This document shows, in pieces, positions 16,972 through 26,771 of a stretch of DNA of 64,000 nucleotides. Origin of the DNA: Calothrix brevissima NIES-22 (GTDB lineage Bacteria; Cyanobacteriota; Cyanobacteriia; Cyanobacteriales; Nostocaceae); the NCBI RefSeq assembly GCF_002367995.1, contig NZ_AP018207.1, forward strand, positions 1,426,001-1,490,000, written 5' to 3'. The position numbers were made by a program, and so were the translations under genes. Position 1 is the stretch's first letter. The number at the start of each line of letters is the position of its first letter. Under the pieces are notes generated by a model. That model worked only from the letters and a program-made list of their open reading frames with translations. It was not told the DNA's origin and did no database searches.

Positions 16972-17790
16972 TCTTGAGTTACAGCGAGCGATCGCATCAA
17001 GAATTACTAGTACAGCTAGGCGCAAACGCCCGGATTATAATTCTTTTGACTTTTGACTTTTGACTTTTGACTTCCGCATGGGGGAACCGGGAATTCCCGC
17101 CAGGCATCTCCCCCTTGATCCCTCCACATTTCCAGGCTCCGTAATTTCCGCAGTGGTTTAAGCTTTGTAACAAATACAAGCGTTTATTGGGCGGTTGCTG
17201 AACATAATTTTGAGAAACTTTTGTCTATCTTCAGATTTTCCACATTTTTACAATTTAGAATCTAATCTTTTTATTTATATCTATTCAATTTATGTTGAAT
17301 TTATTCAATAATATCTACAACTATATTTTATCTAAGATACTCAGATTTTCCTCATTTTTTCACCATAGACTGATAATTGTCAGGCAATTCTGTCACTAAA
17401 AGATAGATTTACCATAATTAAATGGCAACAACACATTTTCGTTCATTCTTGTTAGCAACAAAAAAAATATCATGGTTTTTACTGAAGACTTCCCAAGTTA
17501 TACAATGTATATTTTTAATTAAACTAAGCATCGTATACAAATATTTTCCGGTGATTGATGAGTGCGATTGTTGATATACCCAGACAAACCACTCATAGCT
17601 ATTGGCAAAATAGTTTTGCATATCTGCTGTCATAAAACTTGAGGTCAATAACTCATTAATCCCTCAAACATGTATTCCTAAGGCTTATCGCTTTAGGTTA
17701 TTTTAACTGAGCAATTTCTCACTGCATTGCCAAAAAAAATCCTGCTTGCGATCGCAGGACTAGTTTTGATTGAATATATACACTTCCATC
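16972..17790. other. Long intergenic region before the surface-protein cluster
   Basis: 819 bases. It holds a TTTTGAC heptamer array (17044-17071) and AT-rich sequence. A 76-codon minus-strand frame at 17418-17648 (MTSSFMTADMQNYF...) has no recognisable domain and is not called. The promoter of the downstream surface-protein cluster should lie here, but I cannot place it. Confidence 0.5.
17044..17071. repeat. TTTTGAC tandem heptamer repeat
   Basis: Four units of TTTTGAC; the same array with four units recurs at 42503-42530. This is a typical short tandemly repeated sequence of filamentous cyanobacteria. Confidence 0.9.
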
Positions 17791-20391
17791 ATGCCAAAAA
17801 AACAGAGATTTATCAAACATTCTTCCAATTTCTCTCGCGCGCTTGTTGCAACAGCATTATTAAGCAATGGTATTTTCCAGTTTGTTGCACCAGTATTAGC
17901 AGCAGGCACAGCTGCGGGACAGTCAATCAGTAACACCGCGACTGCTACCTACGAAGATCCTAATAATCCAGGTAATACTATAAATTCTACATCCAACACT
18001 GTTACCGTAACAGTAGCGGAAGTTACAGGCATTAACGCGACACCTACTGGTATAGACGATAGCACACCTGCTACGTCACCCCAAGTAGGTGACGTATTAA
18101 CTTACAAATTTGCAGTTACTAACGTTGGTAACGATCCTACCAAATTTAATATTCCTACCGCAGTCACGCTGACACAATCTACAGCAGGTGCAGGTACAGT
18201 CGGAACCATAGAATATAGTATAGATGGTGGTGTAAACTGGATTTCTTCTGCAACTACCCCGGTAACAGCTAACCCGGTTCCAGTTTATACTCCAGGTGTC
18301 AAGATAGGCTCAACTACAGTTGATGTAGGTACTGTATTAGTTCGTGTACCCGTAACTATCAATCCTGCCGCCACACCAGGTACAACCATTGAAGTCAAAT
18401 TAGGTAATACACCCGATCCTAACAATCAAAACCAACCTTCCACTGTTACCACAGCAGCAGAAGAACTTAGCACCAAAGACTTAGATGATAGCGATCCTAA
18501 TGATGTAGATGGCGTACCCGTAGGCGGAGAAAAAGAAGCATCCGCCAAACAAACGGGGACTGTTGGTACTAAAAATTATGCTTTAGCAACCTTAAAGAAA
18601 ACTCAGAGCAACTATAGCAACAATAGTACCCCAAGTGTTATCACCGATGACACAATTACTTACGGATTGAGTTTGAAGGTTGAAAATAGCGATCCTACAG
18701 GCAAGAATATTACACCTTCTGCCTTAAAGGGAAGTTCAATCACTGTAAACAGTGGATCAGAAACTCGGATATTGATTTCTGATGCTATTCCCGCAGGTAC
18801 AGAATTAGACTTAAGTACAGCACCTACAGCACCTAATGCAAATTGGGAACCTGTTTATACTACCGATCCTGTAACTACAGATGCTAACGCAGCTTCATGG
18901 AAACGCTTTAATTCCGGAGCGTTACAAGGTGGTGATACAGTAGCCAATGTCACCCGTGTAGGTTTCATCAACACAAATGCTATCACTTCTCTTCCAGCTA
19001 ATGGAACAGATATTACAGGCTTCTCAATCAAAGTCAAAGTTAAATCAACAGCTACCGCACCTTTAACTGTTGCAAACATCGCCCAAGTATTTGGTAGCAC
19101 AGAAGGTAATGACCTACCAGTATATGATGAATCAGGCGACAACAACCCCAGTAACTACGATCCTGGTACATCAAGCTTTCCGGGAACTGATAGCAATGGT
19201 GATGGTGTTCCCGATACTATAGGCGCTGCGGCTGTTGAAGATGGTTATATCAACGATGCCACAGATTTAACTAACACAGGCTCAGAAGCCACTAACAATG
19301 GTAACGATGGTACAGGGCCTCTTGGTGAAGCTAATGTTTTCACAATTAATACATCTAGCCTGCTCAATGGCCCCAACGGTCAACCAGGAGCTTTAGGCCC
19401 TACCAACGATAATAATACAGACTTTACCAACAAGTCTTCTGCTGTTCCTGCCAATACAGCACCCGGTAGTACGATCGATCCATCAGCAGTGAGTTTTACT
19501 AATACTGTTCAAAATGGTGGTAGTTCTCCCGCTTCTATTGTCTTAGTACCCACACCACCAGCAACAGCAGGAGATTTACCCACAAATACAACAGTCACAA
19601 TTACTGATCCCAGCAATGCATCGAATACTGCAACATACACCTACAATGGTACGAGTTTTACTTTAACTAGCGGTACAGCTGTGACATTGACTGTGCCTGC
19701 TAATAGCACAGCTAATTACACCGTATCTGTTGATTTACCAACAAATACTGCACTTTCTACAGATACAGAAAAAGGTTACCCAGTACCGATTACAGCCTTT
19801 GTTGATACTAATAGTAACAAAACTTTAGATAGTGGTGAAATTACTAATATCACCATTGACCGTGTATATACTGGCTTCCTGAAATTGGTCAAATTGTCTC
19901 GAGTTTTGGATGCTAGTGGTAATCCGTTAACTGGAGCAAGAGCAGCTCAAAGTGATTTTGAAACTACACCAGTCGTTGGTAGTGGAACTGCAACACCTAG
20001 AACTCCTTTACCTGGAGACATGATTGAGTATCAAATCCGTTACAAGAATATTGCGGCGGAAGATAATACCAACGGAGCTAATAATGGGCTTCTCAATGTT
20101 AACAGTTTGGTAATTACTGAAAGTGGTATTTTAGGCGCTAACAGTAATTGGGCATTAGATAATGATACCAACGGAATCATTGATACCAGTAACATTGTTG
20201 GTTCTGCTGTAGATTCTGTCCCTGCAAGCGCAACAATTACTTATTTTAGCGGTGCGACTGGTACTGCTTCTACTTCAGACCAAACAGGTACTACACAGGC
20301 TACTGACGTTACCAAGTATGTAAACACTATCAATGTTCAAATTACACCTGGCGTACAACGAACCTTTACTTTCCGCCGCAAGGTGAACTAG
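17791..20391 (+). CDS. Large exported DUF11-type repeat protein
   Basis: 866 residues from ATG 17791 (the frame extends to a TTG at 17770). The basic N-terminus MPKKQRFIKHSSNFSRAL is followed by a hydrophobic core and AGT cleavage-like site, a signal peptide. The rest is Thr/Asn/Ser/Gly-rich, almost free of Cys, with several Ig-like DUF11 modules: 'GDVLTYKFAVTNVGNDPTKF' near residue 95, a 'YGLSLKVEN' module near 297, and 'GDMIEYQIRYKNI' near 748. Asp-rich loops (DSNGDGVPDT, DTNSNKTLDSGE) look Ca2+-binding. Low Cys, Thr/Asn richness and DUF11 modules point to an extracellular adhesin or sheath protein. It ends FTFRRKVN, a strand shared in pattern with two other cluster members. First gene of the cluster. 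Confidence 0.85.
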   Translation: MPKKQRFIKHSSNFSRALVATALLSNGIFQFVAPVLAAGTAAGQSISNTATATYEDPNNPGNTINSTSNTVTVTVAEVTGINATPTGIDDSTPATSPQVGDVLTYKFAVTNVGNDPTKFNIPTAVTLTQSTAGAGTVGTIEYSIDGGVNWISSATTPVTANPVPVYTPGVKIGSTTVDVGTVLVRVPVTINPAATPGTTIEVKLGNTPDPNNQNQPSTVTTAAEELSTKDLDDSDPNDVDGVPVGGEKEASAKQTGTVGTKNYALATLKKTQSNYSNNSTPSVITDDTITYGLSLKVENSDPTGKNITPSALKGSSITVNSGSETRILISDAIPAGTELDLSTAPTAPNANWEPVYTTDPVTTDANAASWKRFNSGALQGGDTVANVTRVGFINTNAITSLPANGTDITGFSIKVKVKSTATAPLTVANIAQVFGSTEGNDLPVYDESGDNNPSNYDPGTSSFPGTDSNGDGVPDTIGAAAVEDGYINDATDLTNTGSEATNNGNDGTGPLGEANVFTINTSSLLNGPNGQPGALGPTNDNNTDFTNKSSAVPANTAPGSTIDPSAVSFTNTVQNGGSSPASIVLVPTPPATAGDLPTNTTVTITDPSNASNTATYTYNGTSFTLTSGTAVTLTVPANSTANYTVSVDLPTNTALSTDTEKGYPVPITAFVDTNSNKTLDSGEITNITIDRVYTGFLKLVKLSRVLDASGNPLTGARAAQSDFETTPVVGSGTATPRTPLPGDMIEYQIRYKNIAAEDNTNGANNGLLNVNSLVITESGILGANSNWALDNDTNGIIDTSNIVGSAVDSVPASATITYFSGATGTASTSDQTGTTQATDVTKYVNTINVQITPGVQRTFTFRRKVN

Positions 20392-20400
20392 AAAAAACTA

Positions 20401-20432
20401 TAGGTTGGGTTGATTGACGCTAACCCAACCTA
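20401..20432 (+). terminator. Hairpin after the first surface-protein gene
   Basis: TAGGTTGGGTT and AACCCAACCTA form an 11-bp perfect stem with a 10-base loop, 10 bases after the stop codon. No U-tract follows, so it may be an attenuator or an mRNA-stabilising hairpin between cluster genes. The stem is related to the GTAGGTTGGG dispersed repeat found elsewhere in the window. Confidence 0.5.
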
Positions 20433-20480
20433 TATATAGGTTGAAATCAGAATTCTTGAAATTAAAGTAGGTATTGATCG

Positions 20481-21050
20481 ATGAAAGGTTTTTCTCTGGC
20501 TACTATTGGCGCAGTTGCTCTCGTTGCAGCAGCACCTTTTGTTACACATTCACTAGTATTAACACCATTGTGGCAGTCTAGTAGTGCGATCGCGCAAAAT
20601 GCCACAAAAGCACCAATTCAGTTACGCTTAGAAGCAGAAAAGAAAGTAGTGCAACAAGATAGGCAAGGTAAGCAAACAGTTACATGGCAAGCTTTGCAAG
20701 GTAAAGTTGTTGTCCAAGCAGGGGATGTACTGCGTTATACCGTTACAGGTGGTAATAATGGCGATAAAGCCGTCAAGAACCTCACCATCAATCAACCAAT
20801 TCCTCAAGGAATGGTCTATATACTAAAATCTGCTACCGTCAACGATAAACAAGGTGCAAAGATTACCTACAGCATTGATGGTGGACGCAGCTTTGTCGAA
20901 GAACCAACAATCAAAGTCACCCTTGCTAATGGTACACAAGAAACTCGTCCAGCCCCAGCCACCGCTTACACTCATATCCGTTGGAAATTTGGCTCATCTG
21001 TAGCAGCTAAAGAGACAGTTAAAGGTACTTATCAAGTACAAGTGCGCTAA
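20481..21050 (+). CDS. Small exported DUF11-like protein
   Basis: 189 residues. A signal peptide (MKGFSLATIGAVALVAAAPF, cleavage near SSAIAQ) precedes one Ig-like DUF11 module: VVVQAGDVLRYTVTGGNNGDKAVKN, the hallmark 'G(D)xxxYtvtvtN.G' strand, then PIPQGMVYI. It closes with TVKGTYQVQVR at the very C-terminus. It lies 89 bases after the large DUF11 protein and before another DUF11 protein. As a single-module member it could be a minor subunit or cap of a surface structure whose main parts are the neighbours. This is inference; no function is known to me. Confidence 0.82.
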   Translation: MKGFSLATIGAVALVAAAPFVTHSLVLTPLWQSSSAIAQNATKAPIQLRLEAEKKVVQQDRQGKQTVTWQALQGKVVVQAGDVLRYTVTGGNNGDKAVKNLTINQPIPQGMVYILKSATVNDKQGAKITYSIDGGRSFVEEPTIKVTLANGTQETRPAPATAYTHIRWKFGSSVAAKETVKGTYQVQVR

Positions 21051-21281
21051 CTAGATGGGAAATTTTGCGGCGTTGCATCAATTGCACCTATGCATGATCT
21101 GTTAATTATTTGATTCAGCAACGCCAATTTCTACTTTTACCAATATCAAAGTAATTCATAGTTGCAATTAAATTTTTAATCCTTGTGCTGACTTTACTTA
21201 TTCTAATCATCAATAACAAATAATCAATGGCAAATAACCAATTAGTATTTACTTACTCAAGTTCAACAGGAGAAAAATTCA

Positions 21282-22814
21282 GTGCGCCGTCAAAGTTTGC
21301 AGCATCGGATTTCTGATGGTGGCTGGTTTAAGCGGTTAGCGATAACCATCTTAGCAGGAAGTTTCTTACAAACCCCAATACCTGTTTTCGCGCAAATTAA
21401 TAGTGAGACTACGCCTCTAGCAATCAATAACCAGGCTACATATACTTATACAGATCAAGATAATCAATCTACCTTTCAAGGAAGTTCTAGTGTCATTAAA
21501 AATACTTCTAACTCTAGACCATTAATTGACCCATTAGGAAGAATCCTTGGTTGTGGTGGACAAAAGTTACCTAATTATCAAGGATTTTCTGTGGCTTTGT
21601 ATGAACCATTAGCTAGCGATCCACTAGGTACAGAACTAGGGGAATTAGTATCGTTAACTAGAACAGAAGTACCGGATATTCCTAATAATAATATTTCTAA
21701 AGGTATCAGCCCAAACAACGAAAATGTTAACCCATTTTCGCTGACAGATTCGACTGAGGGATACTATAACTTCTTATTCGATCAAGATAAGGGACAAACT
21801 GCTCAAGGTAAAACTTATATTTTGGTAGTCAATCCGCCTGCCAACTCTATTTATACGCAAAGACGCATTAAATTAACAATTGTTAGTAACTCTGGTGAAG
21901 GTAGTAATAGGCTGGTTCAGTATACTGCTACTTCTCTCGATGGTTTACCAATCAGCGTTCAAGGTACAACCCAGGTCAGTGATACGGTTTTAATCTCCGA
22001 TGCTGAACGCATTGGACTAGATTTATTACCGATGCAACTGGATCTGGGTATGTGTCAAACACAACAGTTGCAAATTATTAAAACAGCCGATCGCGCTACG
22101 GCTGAACCTGGAGATACGGTAATTTATCGCCTATCCCTGAAAAATGTTGCTGACAGTACATTAGATAATATAGTAGTTAATGATACTTTGCCTTTAGGCT
22201 TCAAATTTCTGCCGCAATCGGTGCGGGGTGAGGCTAATGGTCAAGCAATTACCTTTACCGCCGAAACTAGTGGATCGGAAATTATTCTGCGGACTACAGA
22301 AGCGATCGCACCTGGTAGCATTATCAATATAGCCTACGCCACCCAACTGACACCTGATGCGGTGCGCGGTTCTGGGCGCAATTCCGCAATTGTTAACGCC
22401 CAACGCACAGACAATGATTTTGCTGTCAAAGACGGGCCAGCTACTCACTCTTTAAAAATTCGTCCCGGAATTGTCTCTGACTGCGGTACGATTATCGGTC
22501 GGGTTTTCGTAGACAAAAATTTTGATGGCGAACAACAAGCAGGCGAACCTGGCGTACCAAATGCAGTGATTTTCCTAGAAGATGGAAACCGCATCACCAC
22601 AGATCCCAATGGTTTGTTTTCCCTCGCCAACGTTTTACCAGGAAACCACACAGGCGTTCTCGACTTGAGTAGTCTTCCTGGCTATACCCTTGCACCTAAT
22701 GTCCGCTTCCGCGAACGCAATAGCCAATCTCGGTTAGTGCGTTTAGAACCTGGTGGTATGGTACGCATGAACTTTGCAGTCACTCCCACCTTTAACTCAG
22801 AGGTGAAGAAATGA
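21282..22814 (+). CDS. Exported DUF11 + SdrD B-like domain protein
   Basis: 510 residues from GTG 21282, with AGGAG 9 bases upstream. A signal peptide (about 1-38, FLQTPIPVFA) comes first, then an N-terminal domain with YNFLFDQDKGQTAQGKTYIL. A DUF11 module follows near 270-370 (TAEPGDTVIYRLSLKNVADS). Next is a carboxypeptidase-regulatory/SdrD B-like fold near 400-500 (GTIIGRVFVDKNFDGEQQAG, DPNGLFSLANVLPGNH). The B-like domain's DKNFDG loop fits Ca2+ binding. Four bases (ATGA) overlap the next gene, which encodes a large barrel protein, so the two are translationally coupled and probably assemble together at the outer membrane. Confidence 0.85.
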   Translation: MRRQSLQHRISDGGWFKRLAITILAGSFLQTPIPVFAQINSETTPLAINNQATYTYTDQDNQSTFQGSSSVIKNTSNSRPLIDPLGRILGCGGQKLPNYQGFSVALYEPLASDPLGTELGELVSLTRTEVPDIPNNNISKGISPNNENVNPFSLTDSTEGYYNFLFDQDKGQTAQGKTYILVVNPPANSIYTQRRIKLTIVSNSGEGSNRLVQYTATSLDGLPISVQGTTQVSDTVLISDAERIGLDLLPMQLDLGMCQTQQLQIIKTADRATAEPGDTVIYRLSLKNVADSTLDNIVVNDTLPLGFKFLPQSVRGEANGQAITFTAETSGSEIILRTTEAIAPGSIINIAYATQLTPDAVRGSGRNSAIVNAQRTDNDFAVKDGPATHSLKIRPGIVSDCGTIIGRVFVDKNFDGEQQAGEPGVPNAVIFLEDGNRITTDPNGLFSLANVLPGNHTGVLDLSSLPGYTLAPNVRFRERNSQSRLVRLEPGGMVRMNFAVTPTFNSEVKK

Positions 22815-25800
22815 AAACCAGACTGCACCATACCCATCTTGTCAATTTGCAATTAATCGCGGCTGTAGCTGGATCTGTCAGTGTAATTTTGTATCCTGTC
22901 ATTGGTAGAGCAGAAAATACTGCGGTTATTCAAGAACAACAGAACTTTAGTGACAGAGAAATATCCTCTTTAGTCACAAACAAGTTAGAGGTTGAAGACA
23001 GCACCAAGGTAGAAGATAAACAACTATCAGCTACTTTTGCGAGTTTTTCCGAGGACTTAAACCATTGCAATACTAAGGTTACATCAGAAATTACAGAGCA
23101 AAAAACCGCTTCCCTCTGTCCGCCATCCACAACAGAATCCGTTGGTATACAACCGTTTCAACCAGCAGCTGATATTCAATTATCTAGAGGTTTACAGCAA
23201 GTAGCATCCGATCAACAATTACCTACTGGTACCATACAACCATTTCAACCAGCCTCTGATATTCAATTATCTAGAGGTTTACAGCAAGTAGCAGCTGAGA
23301 GGGAAAATCTATCTGCTACTGCTGGTATCCAACCCTTCCAAACAACATCTGATATTAAGTTACCTAGAGGCTTAGAAAAAATCGCCAATGGGACACAAAC
23401 ATCTACACCAGATGTTGCTACCAGCGTCAAAATCCTCGCTCCCACACCCGATGAAATAGTTGATGTTGCAGCTACTACGGTAATTCTAGAATTTTCTGAA
23501 GGAGCCAAGGTAGAATTACGAGTCAATGGACAGTTAGTCGATCCTTCACAAATTGGACGTACAGCTACTGATTCCGCAACTAAATTAGTTACGCAGACAT
23601 GGTATGGGGTTTCTTTAAAGGAAGGGGAAAATACCATCACTGCTCAAATTGTTGGTGCAACTGCGCCGGCTGTAAGTAGACGAGTGATGGTGCGGGGAAC
23701 ACCCACACAAATAAAGTTAGAAACTGTAGAAGCGCGGATTCCCGCAGATGGGCGTTCTACAGCCACAATCAAAGGAAGGCTGTTAGATGCGAATAACAAC
23801 CCCTCTAAATGGGATACTGTTGTTACTTTAGTTGCCAATGCTGGTGAGTTTATCGGTGCAGATTTTAAACCCGATCAACCAGGATTTCAGGTAGAGGTGA
23901 AGCAAGGAGAATTTACAGCCAAGCTGAAATCTACTTTAAATGCGCAAACAGTAACTATTAAAGCTAATGCTAATCAGTTAGAAGCTTTTACCAGCTTACA
24001 ATTTGAAACCGCTTTGCGTCCGAGTATTTTGACTGGGGTAGTTGATTTGCGCTTAGGGGCTAGAGGTACGAATTATTACGGTAGTTTCCGTGATTTCCTC
24101 CCCCCAAACAAAGACAATAGCACTCAGTTAGACTTTCACTCGGCGGTATTTGCTACAGGTGCGATCGGTGAATGGTTGTTTACTGGTGCATACAATAGTT
24201 CTCGCACTCTCAACGAAGATTGCAACTGTGATAATCGTCTATTTCGCAGTAATCAATTCAGCGAGCAAAACTATCCTGTGTATGGCGATAGTTCTCAGGT
24301 TGAGGTTGTTACACCCTCTATTGATAGCGTATTTCTGCGTTTAGAGCGTTCTACAAAGATTCCTGGTGCTAGCCCCGATTATGCTATGTGGGGTGACTAC
24401 AATACAGAGGAATTTGCCCGTTCGTCACAGCAATTTACAGCAATTACTCGTCAACTCCACGGTTTTAAAGCCAATTACAATTTAGGGAATTTCCAATTTA
24501 CTGGGTTCTACGGTAACAACGTAGAAGGTTTTCAACGGGATACCATTGCCCCTGATGGTACTAGCGGTTATTATTTCCTCTCGCGCCGCATCTTGCTACC
24601 AGGTAGCGAAAATGTCTTTTTAGAATTAGAAGAATTAAATCGTCCGGGTACTGTTTTAGAACGCAAGCAGTTAAACCGGGGCCCAGACTACGAAATCGAC
24701 TACGATCGCGGAACTTTATTATTCCGTCAACCGATTCTGCGTACAGATGTTGATGAATATGGTCAAGTTTTAGTCCGGCGGATTGTTGTTACCTATCAAT
24801 ACGATAGCAATGACTCGGACAGCAATATCTATGCAGCCCGTTTGCAATATAACTTTTCCCGCAACGTTAACAGTGAAAGTTGGATAGGCGCAACCTACAT
24901 TCAAGAAAATCAAGGGGTGCGTAGTTTTGAACTCTACGGTGCAGATGCCATTATTAGTTTGGGTTCTCAGGGTAAAGTAATCGCTGAATATGCCCATTCC
25001 AGTAATAACTCGGATGTCATGGGTAAAGTTAATGGTGCAGCTTATCGTGTAGAAGCCGAAGGGCAGATTTTACCAGGTATTCAAGGTCGTGCTTATTATC
25101 GCTTTGCCGATACTGGCTTTGCGAATAATGCCACAATTAGCTTTGTTCCCGGTCAAACTCGCTATGGTGCGCAAGTTACAGGTAAAGTTTCCTCAACTAC
25201 AAATGTGCGGTTGCAATACGACCATGAAGATAATTTTGGCATTGCACCCCAACCTTTAGATACCTTTGAAGAATTATTTTCACCCCGTGCACAAGCGCTT
25301 CCCGGAAGTAAGGTTGATAACTCCTTAACAACAATTTCCGCCGGAATTCAACAAAAAATCGGTACTGTTACTGCTGATGTGGAATGGATTCATCGCAATC
25401 GGGAAGATAGAATGGCTACAAATAATCTACGTAGTAATTCTGATCAACTGCGATCGCGTCTGACTATCCCCCTGGCTACTAACCTGACTTTCCAAGCGCA
25501 AAATGAACTAACTTTATCTGCCTCTAAAGATGCGGTCTATCCAGACCGGACAATTTTTGGTTTGAATTGGGCTGTCCTTCCTGGGATTAATGTTAGCCTC
25601 GCACAACAATTTTACAGTGGTGGTCAACTTTCTGGTAACTCTATTACTAGCCTTAGCGTCAACGGAGAACACAAACTCGGTAGAGATACTACTATCACTG
25701 GTCGTTACTCAATTTTGGGCGGCGCTAACGAAATCACTACCCAAGGCGCAATTGGTTTAAATAATCGCTGGACTATTGCCTCTGGTTTGCGGTTAAATTT

Positions 25801-26731
25801 GGCTTACGAACATGTATTTGGTAGTTTCTTCCAACGCACTGGTGCAGGTCAGCAATTTGCCCAACCTTTTGCCCCCGGTCAAAGCGCTTCTTCCATTGGA
25901 TTTGATGGTGGCGATAGTTACAGTGTTGGACTAGAATACACTGATAACCCTGATTTTCAAGCCAGCGCCCGCTACGAACATCGTAGTTCCTCTGGTGGTT
26001 CTAATACCGTCATCTCAGCCGCAGCTACGGGGAAAATCTCTCCGTCTCTGACAGCTTTGGTACGTTATCAACAGGCAAATTCTGCTAATCAACGGCTGAC
26101 AGGATTAGGAGATACAGTCAACCTGAAGGTGGGTTTAGCTTATCGCGACCCCAATGACGATAAATTTAACGCCCTCTTGCGTTATGAATATCGGCAAAAT
26201 CCCGCAACTACTCCTGACACCATCCTCTTAGGAAGTGGTACAGGTTCAGAAGACCATACTTTTGCCGTAGAAGCTATCTATGCACCTAACTGGCAATGGG
26301 AATTTTATGGTAAATATGCTCTGCGTCACAGTACCTCTTACCTAGCTAACGATTTAGTTGGTACGAATACGGTCAATCTGGCACAGTTTCGTGCTACCTA
26401 TCGCCTGGGATACAGCATGGATTTAGTAGGTGAGGCGCGAGTAATTAATCAATCTACATACACTGAAACAGGTTTTGTCATTGAAGCGGGTTATTATCTC
26501 AGTCCTAATTTGCGTTTGGCTGCGGGGTATGTGTTTGGTCGAGTCGATGACCGCGATTTTTCCGGTACTCGTTCTGCAGGTGGTGCTTATTTGGGTTTAA
26601 CACTCAAACTCAACGAATTATTTGATGGTTTTGGACAGCAAAAAATTGCGCCACCCCAGCAACAAGAATCTGTAGTCCAACGATTGAAAAAAAATTCAAA
26701 ATTAGGAAATCTCAAGACAAAAATGCTGTAG
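22811..26731 (+). CDS. Large Ig-domain + outer-membrane beta-barrel protein
   Basis: 1306 residues. There is a signal-peptide-like segment (about 10-38). Residues about 112-195 carry three copies of a motif IQPFQPAxDIQLSRGLQQVA. An Ig-like segment (about 205-300, ELRVNGQLVDPSQIG) and a Big/invasin-like segment (about 300-400, ADGRSTATIKGRLLDANN) follow. From about residue 405 to the end the sequence is alternating polar/aromatic strands (LRLGARGTNYYGSF, FTGFYGNNVEGF, GLNWAVLPGINVSLAQQFYSGG, RLAAGYVFGRVDDRDF), as expected for a barrel of many strands. It therefore sits in the outer membrane with periplasmic Ig modules. It has no TonB-box or plug that I can recognise. It may export or anchor the surface proteins encoded around it. 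Confidence 0.8.
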   Translation: MKTRLHHTHLVNLQLIAAVAGSVSVILYPVIGRAENTAVIQEQQNFSDREISSLVTNKLEVEDSTKVEDKQLSATFASFSEDLNHCNTKVTSEITEQKTASLCPPSTTESVGIQPFQPAADIQLSRGLQQVASDQQLPTGTIQPFQPASDIQLSRGLQQVAAERENLSATAGIQPFQTTSDIKLPRGLEKIANGTQTSTPDVATSVKILAPTPDEIVDVAATTVILEFSEGAKVELRVNGQLVDPSQIGRTATDSATKLVTQTWYGVSLKEGENTITAQIVGATAPAVSRRVMVRGTPTQIKLETVEARIPADGRSTATIKGRLLDANNNPSKWDTVVTLVANAGEFIGADFKPDQPGFQVEVKQGEFTAKLKSTLNAQTVTIKANANQLEAFTSLQFETALRPSILTGVVDLRLGARGTNYYGSFRDFLPPNKDNSTQLDFHSAVFATGAIGEWLFTGAYNSSRTLNEDCNCDNRLFRSNQFSEQNYPVYGDSSQVEVVTPSIDSVFLRLERSTKIPGASPDYAMWGDYNTEEFARSSQQFTAITRQLHGFKANYNLGNFQFTGFYGNNVEGFQRDTIAPDGTSGYYFLSRRILLPGSENVFLELEELNRPGTVLERKQLNRGPDYEIDYDRGTLLFRQPILRTDVDEYGQVLVRRIVVTYQYDSNDSDSNIYAARLQYNFSRNVNSESWIGATYIQENQGVRSFELYGADAIISLGSQGKVIAEYAHSSNNSDVMGKVNGAAYRVEAEGQILPGIQGRAYYRFADTGFANNATISFVPGQTRYGAQVTGKVSSTTNVRLQYDHEDNFGIAPQPLDTFEELFSPRAQALPGSKVDNSLTTISAGIQQKIGTVTADVEWIHRNREDRMATNNLRSNSDQLRSRLTIPLATNLTFQAQNELTLSASKDAVYPDRTIFGLNWAVLPGINVSLAQQFYSGGQLSGNSITSLSVNGEHKLGRDTTITGRYSILGGANEITTQGAIGLNNRWTIASGLRLNLAYEHVFGSFFQRTGAGQQFAQPFAPGQSASSIGFDGGDSYSVGLEYTDNPDFQASARYEHRSSSGGSNTVISAAATGKISPSLTALVRYQQANSANQRLTGLGDTVNLKVGLAYRDPNDDKFNALLRYEYRQNPATTPDTILLGSGTGSEDHTFAVEAIYAPNWQWEFYGKYALRHSTSYLANDLVGTNTVNLAQFRATYRLGYSMDLVGEARVINQSTYTETGFVIEAGYYLSPNLRLAAGYVFGRVDDRDFSGTRSAGGAYLGLTLKLNELFDGFGQQKIAPPQQQESVVQRLKKNSKLGNLKTKML
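23144..23385 (+). repeat. Three-copy internal repeat in the barrel protein gene
   Basis: Three direct copies of a roughly 80-base unit encode QPFQPAxDIQLSRGLQQVA. Copies one and two are nearly identical in DNA; the third is diverged (QPFQTTSDIKLPRGLEKIA). They lie between the leader and the Ig-like domain and may be a periplasmic binding or spacer motif. Confidence 0.85.
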
Positions 26732-26771
26732 GATTGTCTATTTTTCAGATTTTAGATGAGAAGTTAAATAT

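Noticed and set aside
17418-17648. 76-codon minus-strand frame before the surface cluster
   Set aside because: No domain, no ribosome binding site, AT-rich region where chance frames are frequent.
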